A stretch of DNA of 64,000 nucleotides from Streptomyces cinnabarinus (lineage in GTDB: Bacteria; Actinomycetota; Actinomycetes; Streptomycetales; Streptomycetaceae). The notes beneath the pieces are model-generated. The model saw only the letters and a list, made by a program, of their open reading frames with translations, did not search any database and was not told the DNA's origin. Of the stretch, positions 59,654 to 64,000 are shown piece after piece; the first letter of the stretch is position 1; every line of letters starts with the position of its first letter. The translations under genes and the position numbers were made by a program. The stretch lies in NCBI RefSeq assembly GCF_027270315.1, contig NZ_CP114413.1, positions 4,030,001-4,094,000 on the forward strand, given 5' to 3'.

Positions 59654-60954
59654 GCGACTGCCGGCGCGGCGGCCGGGCGTCTGCGGATCACCAGCGCCAT
59701 CAGCGCGGCCGCCGCGCACAGCGCGCCCGACGCGTACCAGACGACGTCGTAGGACCCGAAGACGTCCCGCGCGACCCCGCCCAGGAAAGCGACCAGCGCG
59801 GCGCCCACCTGGTGGGAGGCGAGGACCCAGCCGAAGACGATCGCGCTGTCCTCGCCGTAGTGCTCCCGGCACAGGGCGACGGTGGGCGGGACGGTGGCGA
59901 CCCAGTCGAGACCGTAGAAGACGATGAAGAAGATCATCGGCGGGCGCACGCTCGGCGCGAGCAGCATCGGCAGGAACAGCAGGGAGATGCCGCGCAGGGC
60001 GTAGTACACGGCGAGCAGTCTGCGGGCCTCGTAGCGGTCGGTGAACCAGCCGGAGGCGATCGTGCCGATGACGTCGAACACACCGATGACCGCGAGCAGG
60101 GAGGCGGCGGCCTGGACCGGCATGTGGTGGTCGTGGGCGGCGGGCACGAAGTGGGTCTGGATCAGGCCGTTGGTGGAGGCGCCGCAGATCGCGAAGGTCC
60201 CGGCGAGCAGCCAGAAAGGACCGGTGCGGGCCGCGTCGAACAGGACCTTCACGGCCCGGCGCGCGGCGCCCGTCGTGGGCGGCGGCTTCGGTACGAACTC
60301 CTTCGCACCGTAGGGCTTCAGGCCCACGTCGGCCGGGTGGTCGCGCAGCAGCAGCCAGACGAAGGGGACGACCGCGAGGGCGGCGAGGGCGACGGTGACG
60401 GCGGCCGGGCGCCAGTCGTGCTCGTCGACCATCCAGGACAGCACGGGCAGGAAGATCAGCTGTCCGGAGGCGGAGGCGGCGGTGAGGATGCCGGTGACCA
60501 GGCCGCGCCGTTCGGTGAACCAGCGGTTGGTGACCGTGGCGGCGAAGGCCAGCGCCATGGAGCCGCTGCCGAGGCCGACCAGCAGGCCCCAGCACAGCAG
60601 GAGCTGCCAGGCCGCGGTCATCCAGTACGTGAGCCCGGAGCCGATGGCGATCACGGTCAGCGCGACCGCGACGACCTTGCGGATGCCGAACCGGTCCATC
60701 AGCGCCGCCGCGAAGGGCGCGGTCAGTCCGTAGAGGGCCAGGTTGACGGAGACCGCGGCGCTGATCGTGCCGCGGGACCAGCCGAACTCCTCGTGCAGCG
60801 GGTCGATGAGCAGTCCCGGCAGGGAGCGGAAGGCGGCAGCGCCGATGATCGTCACGAAGGTGACGGCGGCGACGAACCAGGCGCGGTGGATACGGCGCTT
60901 GCGGCGGGCCTGTGTGTCGTCCGCCGCGGTCGCGGCCTCGGTTGTCTGGGTCAC
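59650..60954 (-). CDS. MFS transporter
   Basis: The 434-residue protein has about 12 membrane segments with a long central loop (about 185-215), and the MFS signature DRFGIRKVV between the second and third helices. The pattern is close to the oxalate/formate or monocarboxylate (OFA/MCT-like) group. A GTG at 60954 is taken as start; an ATG at 60987 is also in frame and would add 11 residues. It is divergent from a GlxA-type regulator with 71 bases between, which probably controls it. Its stop overlaps the sortase substrate gene by four bases tail to tail. Confidence 0.85.
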   Translation of the reverse strand: MTQTTEAATAADDTQARRKRRIHRAWFVAAVTFVTIIGAAAFRSLPGLLIDPLHEEFGWSRGTISAAVSVNLALYGLTAPFAAALMDRFGIRKVVAVALTVIAIGSGLTYWMTAAWQLLLCWGLLVGLGSGSMALAFAATVTNRWFTERRGLVTGILTAASASGQLIFLPVLSWMVDEHDWRPAAVTVALAALAVVPFVWLLLRDHPADVGLKPYGAKEFVPKPPPTTGAARRAVKVLFDAARTGPFWLLAGTFAICGASTNGLIQTHFVPAAHDHHMPVQAAASLLAVIGVFDVIGTIASGWFTDRYEARRLLAVYYALRGISLLFLPMLLAPSVRPPMIFFIVFYGLDWVATVPPTVALCREHYGEDSAIVFGWVLASHQVGAALVAFLGGVARDVFGSYDVVWYASGALCAAAALMALVIRRRPAAAPAVA

Positions 60955-61025
60955 GTCATCGAGGATCGCGGCTGGAATCCGTCGCATCGAGTGGCCCGAA
61001 GGACAGCATTCGTTAGGATCGGGCC

Positions 61026-62072
61026 ATGAGCAGTGACCCGGAGCCGCCCGCGTACCGCCCGCATCGTGTCGTCGTGCTCGCCCTCGACGGCCTGCTCCCC
61101 TTCGAGCTGGGCATTCCGCACCGCATCTTCGGCCGCCCCAAGGACCGCGCGGGCCGCCCGCTGTACGAGGTGCTGACCTGCTCGATCCGGCCACCGGGCC
61201 CGGTGGTCACGGACGCCGACTTCGCGGTGCTGGTGGAGCACGGCCCCGAACTGCTGGCCACCGCCGACACGGTGATCGTCCCGGCCTCCTACGAACTCGG
61301 CCCGGTCTTCGAACGGGGCACGCTCACCGAGGACCTGGCCGCCGCGCTGGCCCACATCCGCCCCGGCACCCGGCTCGCCTCCATCTGCACTGGGGTGTTC
61401 GTGCTGGCCGCCGCCGGATTCCTGGACGGCCGCCGGGCCACCACGCACTGGGCGGAGACCGACCATCTCCAGCGCCTCTTCCCGGAGATCGACGTCGACC
61501 CGGACGTGCTCTTCATCGACGACGGCGACGTGCTGACCTCGGCGGGGGTCGCCGCCGGGCTCGACCTGTGCCTGCACATGGTCCGCCGCGACCACGGCAC
61601 CGCCGTCGCCAACGAGATCGCCCGCCGTACGGTCGTCCCCCCGCACCGCGACGGCGGCCAGGCGCAGTACATCCACCGCCCGGTGCCCGATCCGCAGCAG
61701 TCGACGACGACCGGCGCCCGCGCGTGGGCGCTCGGCCGGCTGCACGAGCCGATCCAACTACGGGACATGGCGGCGCAGGAGTCCATGTCGGTGCGCACCT
61801 TCACCCGCCGCTTCCGCGAGGAGGTCGGCATCAGCCCCGGCCAGTGGCTCACCCAGCAACGCGTGGAACGCGCCCGCCACCTGCTGGAATCCACCGCCCT
61901 GTCCGTGGACCAGGTGGCCCAGGACGCGGGCTTCGGCACGGCACAGTCGATGCGACAGCACTTGCAGGCGGCACTCGGGGTGACGCCTACGGCGTACCGG
62001 AGGACGTTCCGCGCCGAGGGCGTGCAGGCAGTTCAGGGTGTGCAGGCAGCCGCGGCCCGTCAGTCGCCGTAG
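61026..62072 (+). CDS. GlxA-family transcriptional regulator (DJ-1/PfpI plus AraC)
   Basis: The 348-residue protein has an N-terminal DJ-1/PfpI-like domain (about 15-185, with the conserved SICTGVFVLAAAGFLDGRRATTHW elbow near 120-143) and two AraC helix-turn-helices (about 225-320, including QESMSVRTFTRRFREEVG and DAGFGTAQSMRQHLQAALGV). Such proteins sense amines or amides and activate neighbouring catabolic or transport genes. Divergent from the MFS gene, its likely target. The tail (about 325-348) carries Val-Gln repeats. Ends 13 bases inside the convergent small membrane gene. Confidence 0.93.
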   Translation: MSSDPEPPAYRPHRVVVLALDGLLPFELGIPHRIFGRPKDRAGRPLYEVLTCSIRPPGPVVTDADFAVLVEHGPELLATADTVIVPASYELGPVFERGTLTEDLAAALAHIRPGTRLASICTGVFVLAAAGFLDGRRATTHWAETDHLQRLFPEIDVDPDVLFIDDGDVLTSAGVAAGLDLCLHMVRRDHGTAVANEIARRTVVPPHRDGGQAQYIHRPVPDPQQSTTTGARAWALGRLHEPIQLRDMAAQESMSVRTFTRRFREEVGISPGQWLTQQRVERARHLLESTALSVDQVAQDAGFGTAQSMRQHLQAALGVTPTAYRRTFRAEGVQAVQGVQAAAARQSP

Positions 62073-62473
62073 ATCCAGCTGCCGTAGGACGCCTGCTCGA
62101 CCAGGCCGGCGATGGCGAGACCGGCAAGGCCCAGGATCAGGCCGAGCAGGCCGACTCGCACGAAGGAGGGGCCGATGATGGTGATCGAGTCGGCCTGAGT
62201 GGTGATGGTCCCCCAGTCACGGAACCGCCGGATGTCGTCGCGGGACACCAGCCAGAAGAACAGTCCCATGAGAAGGAAGCCCGCGCCGAAGATCAGCATG
62301 AGAAAGCCGAACACTACGAAGCCCTCCTCCCGGTCGGAATGGTCGCCGACGAAGAGCAGACCGGCGACGACCACCAGAGCGGCGGCGAAGAGCCCGAAGA
62401 GCGAGCCGCGCAGCAGGACATCTCGCAGCCGCAGGCGCGGCGTGATCACTCCGTCTCGGTCCAGCGTCGTCAT
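62060..62473 (-). CDS. Small membrane protein, unknown
   Basis: The 137-residue protein has three hydrophobic segments (about 23-45, 52-75, 103-125) and a short basic N-terminus. I see no family signature. ATG at 62473. It lies between the GlxA regulator and the alcohol dehydrogenase gene, separated from the latter by 35 bases but on the same strand, so it may be transcribed with it. Confidence 0.7.
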   Translation of the reverse strand: MTTLDRDGVITPRLRLRDVLLRGSLFGLFAAALVVVAGLLFVGDHSDREEGFVVFGFLMLIFGAGFLLMGLFFWLVSRDDIRRFRDWGTITTQADSITIIGPSFVRVGLLGLILGLAGLAIAGLVEQASYGSWIYGD

Positions 62474-62508
62474 GGTGGCACCCTAACCGAGCAGCGGAAC
62501 ACGGCCGT

Positions 62509-63558
62509 TCAGAAGGTGAGCACCGCCCGCGCCACCCGGCCCGCCTCCGCGTCGGCCGCCGCCTTCTCGAAGTCCTCCACCGGGTAGGTCCGGGTGACCA
62601 GTTCGTCGAGGAGGAGTCGGCCCTCGCGGTACAGGTCGGCGTAGAGGGCGATGTCGCGTTGGGGGCGGGACGAGCCGTAGCGGCAGCCGAGGATGGACTT
62701 GTCCAGGTAGAGCGTGGAGACGCGGAACGACGCCTCGGCGGTGGCCGGTGGGACGCCGAGGAGGATGGCCTGGCCGTGCCGGTCGAGGAGGTCGACGGCC
62801 GCCCGGATCAGCTCGACGCGTCCGACACACTCGAAGGCGTGGTCGGCGCCGTTGGGCAGGAGGTCCCGTACCCCTTCCGTCGACGTCAGGAAGTCGGTCG
62901 CGCCGAACCTCCGCGCCATCTCCTCCTTCGCCGGATTGGAGTCGACGGCGACGATCCGCAGGGCACCCGCGATCCGCGCCCCCTGAATGACATTGAGCCC
63001 GATTCCCCCCGTACCGATCACCACCACGCTCTCGCCCCGGTCCACCCGCGCCCGGTTGAGCACGGCCCCCACCCCGGTCAGCACCCCGCATCCGATCAAC
63101 GCGGCGGACGTCAGCGGAAGTTCCCCCGGGATCCGCACGGCCTGCACGGCCTTGACGACCGTCCGCTCGGCGAAGGCGGAGTTGGCGGCGAACTGGTACA
63201 CCGGGCGCCCGTCCCGCGTGAAGGGCTGCCCCGGCCGCCCGATCGCCTGCCGGCACATGGTCGGCCGCCCCCGGTCGCACTCGGCGCACGCACCGCAGTT
63301 GGCGAGGGTGGACAGCGCCACATGGTCCCCGGGCCCGACATGGGTGACCCCCACACCCACGGACTCCACCACCCCGGCACCCTCGTGGCCCAACACCACA
63401 GGAACGGGGAAGGGTATGGTCCCGTCCACCACACTCAGATCGCTGTGGCACAGGCCCGCCGCCGCGATGGCGACCCGCACCTCGCCCGGCCCCGGTTCGC
63501 GCACCTCCAGATCGTCCACGACCTCGGTCCGCTTGCCGTCGAACAGCACTCCGCGCAT
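62509..63558 (-). CDS. Zinc-dependent alcohol dehydrogenase (MDR family)
   Basis: The 349-residue protein has CHSDL near 37-41 (catalytic zinc ligand Cys), GHEGAGVVESVG near 58-69, a structural zinc site with four Cys near 88-102 (CGACAECDRGRPTMC) and the dinucleotide motif VIGTGGIGLNVIQGA near 174-188. It oxidises a primary or secondary alcohol with NAD(P). The ATG overlaps the stop of the acyl-CoA dehydrogenase (ATGA), so the two are coupled and may act in sequence. The pathway substrate is unknown. Confidence 0.93.
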   Translation of the reverse strand: MRGVLFDGKRTEVVDDLEVREPGPGEVRVAIAAAGLCHSDLSVVDGTIPFPVPVVLGHEGAGVVESVGVGVTHVGPGDHVALSTLANCGACAECDRGRPTMCRQAIGRPGQPFTRDGRPVYQFAANSAFAERTVVKAVQAVRIPGELPLTSAALIGCGVLTGVGAVLNRARVDRGESVVVIGTGGIGLNVIQGARIAGALRIVAVDSNPAKEEMARRFGATDFLTSTEGVRDLLPNGADHAFECVGRVELIRAAVDLLDRHGQAILLGVPPATAEASFRVSTLYLDKSILGCRYGSSRPQRDIALYADLYREGRLLLDELVTRTYPVEDFEKAAADAEAGRVARAVLTF

Positions 63559-64000
63559 CAGACGACCCCCTTGGGCTCCCTGGGCAGGCCGAGCACCCGC
63601 TCGGCGATGATCGTGCGCTGGACCTGATCCGAGCCGCCATAGATGGTGTCGGCCCGGGAGAAGAGGAACAGCTGCTGGAACGGCTCGAGTTCGTAGGGCG
63701 CGGCAGGCGTCCAGTCGGCCGGACCGACCGCCGCACCGGCGCCGCGCACCTGCACCGCCAGCTCCCCGAGCCGCTGGTGCCACCCGGCCCACAGCAGCTT
63801 GGCCACGCTGGCGGCGCCCGCGTCCCCGGCGCCGCCCAGGGTGCGCAGGGCGTTCCAGCGCATCGTGCGCAGCTCGGCCCACAGCCGGACGATCCGGTCC
63901 CGCAGCACGGGATCCGCGACGGCACCGGTGTCGACCGCGGCCCGCACGACCTGCTCCAACTCCCGCGCGAAGCCGATCTGCTGGGCCAGCGTGGACACCC
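63558..64000 (-). CDS. Acyl-CoA dehydrogenase, C-terminal part (runs off the window)
   Basis: The open frame reaches the right edge, so the start is outside; the internal codons near 63998 should not be taken as a start. The 146 visible residues form the C-terminal helical domain, ending in LFLFSRADTIYGGSDQVQRTIIAERVLGLP, the flavin- and substrate-contacting block of acyl-CoA dehydrogenases, with GGSDQVQR in the usual place. It belongs to the bile-acid/steroid-like or fatty-acyl branch, not decidable here. It is the upstream gene of the alcohol dehydrogenase operon; whether an operator precedes it cannot be seen. Confidence 0.85.
   Translation of the reverse strand, partial: VSTLAQQIGFARELEQVVRAAVDTGAVADPVLRDRIVRLWAELRTMRWNALRTLGGAGDAGAASVAKLLWAGWHQRLGELAVQVRGAGAAVGPADWTPAAPYELEPFQQLFLFSRADTIYGGSDQVQRTIIAERVLGLPREPKGVV

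Noticed and set aside
57767..60595. A 942-codon minus-strand frame under the flavin reductase and surface-protein genes
   Set aside because: It is a shadow frame; the three real genes there have signal peptides, motifs and ribosome-binding sites.
1..64000. Prophage, insertion sequences, CRISPR arrays, tRNA or rRNA genes
   Set aside because: No transposase or integrase motifs, no regularly spaced repeats and no tRNA-like folds were seen in the short intergenic gaps.

Overview
The window is high-GC actinobacterial DNA (about 70 percent or more G+C, many GTG/TTG starts, tight ATGA/GTGA couplings) and is almost certainly a Streptomyces chromosome. The decisive markers are three recognisable parts of the AfsK-AfsR-AfsS secondary-metabolism cascade: afsR (28246-31200), afsS directly downstream (31417-31608) and the kinase gene afsK (37611-39959, complement). 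The FO synthase gene fbiC, an XRE/DUF397 pair and a D-Ala-D-Ala carboxypeptidase end at the left edge fit the afsR neighbourhood as I remember it from S. coelicolor. I see no rRNA, tRNA, CRISPR array, insertion sequence or prophage, and no stretch over about 300 bases without a gene.

Layout. 1-9.4 kb: carboxypeptidase end, polytopic membrane protein, an SDR divergent from an unknown gene, a Na+/solute symporter, an alpha/beta hydrolase with an HxlR regulator, a degenerate ADP-ribosylglycohydrolase-like gene and an XRE/DUF397 pair. 9.4-20.6 kb: a STAND-type ATPase with TPRs, small membrane proteins, a degenerate L,D-transpeptidase-like protein, fbiC, an F420-type LLM oxidoreductase, a PHP-domain hydrolase, an endonuclease/exonuclease/phosphatase protein and a Ddn-like F420 protein. 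20.6-28.1 kb: two leftward catabolic operons (LLM-amidohydrolase-aldehyde dehydrogenase and amidohydrolase-LLM-SDR). 28.2-31.7 kb: afsR-afsS. 31.7-37.4 kb: DUF5701 protein, secreted phospholipase A2, a FadD3-like ligase divergent from an Ltp2-like/DUF35/enoyl-CoA hydratase operon, and a secreted protein. 37.6-42.9 kb: afsK, VOC protein, TetR regulator, Lrp/LysE pair. 42.9-57.7 kb: acyl-CoA dehydrogenase, second thiolase-like protein, acetyltransferases, PdxH, phytase-like secreted protein, DoxX-DUF35 operon, flavin monooxygenase, acyl-CoA ligase (NDP-forming) and hydratase. 57.7-64 kb: HsaB-like flavin reductase, sortase substrate, MFS transporter with GlxA-type regulator, alcohol dehydrogenase and an acyl-CoA dehydrogenase running off the edge.

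The most striking pattern is a 15-bp palindrome, consensus CTGACGGTCCGTCAG, found eleven times and only next to starts of one class of genes: CoA-ester, LLM/F420, SDR, amidohydrolase, thiolase-like (Ltp), DUF35, DoxX and flavin-reductase genes. It marks eight control regions covering about 20 genes spread over 55 kb and interleaved with the afsK-afsR-afsS genes. The gene content (FadD3-like ligase, Ltp2-like plus DUF35, HsaB-like reductase) resembles pieces of actinobacterial sterol/side-chain degradation, but no complete known pathway is present, so I infer a scattered TetR-type catabolic regulon for an unidentified cyclic or branched carboxylic substrate. The TetR gene at 41003 carries a half-perfect copy over its own start and is the best local candidate regulator. 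One site lies between a catabolic operon and afsR, so it could link catabolism to antibiotic control.
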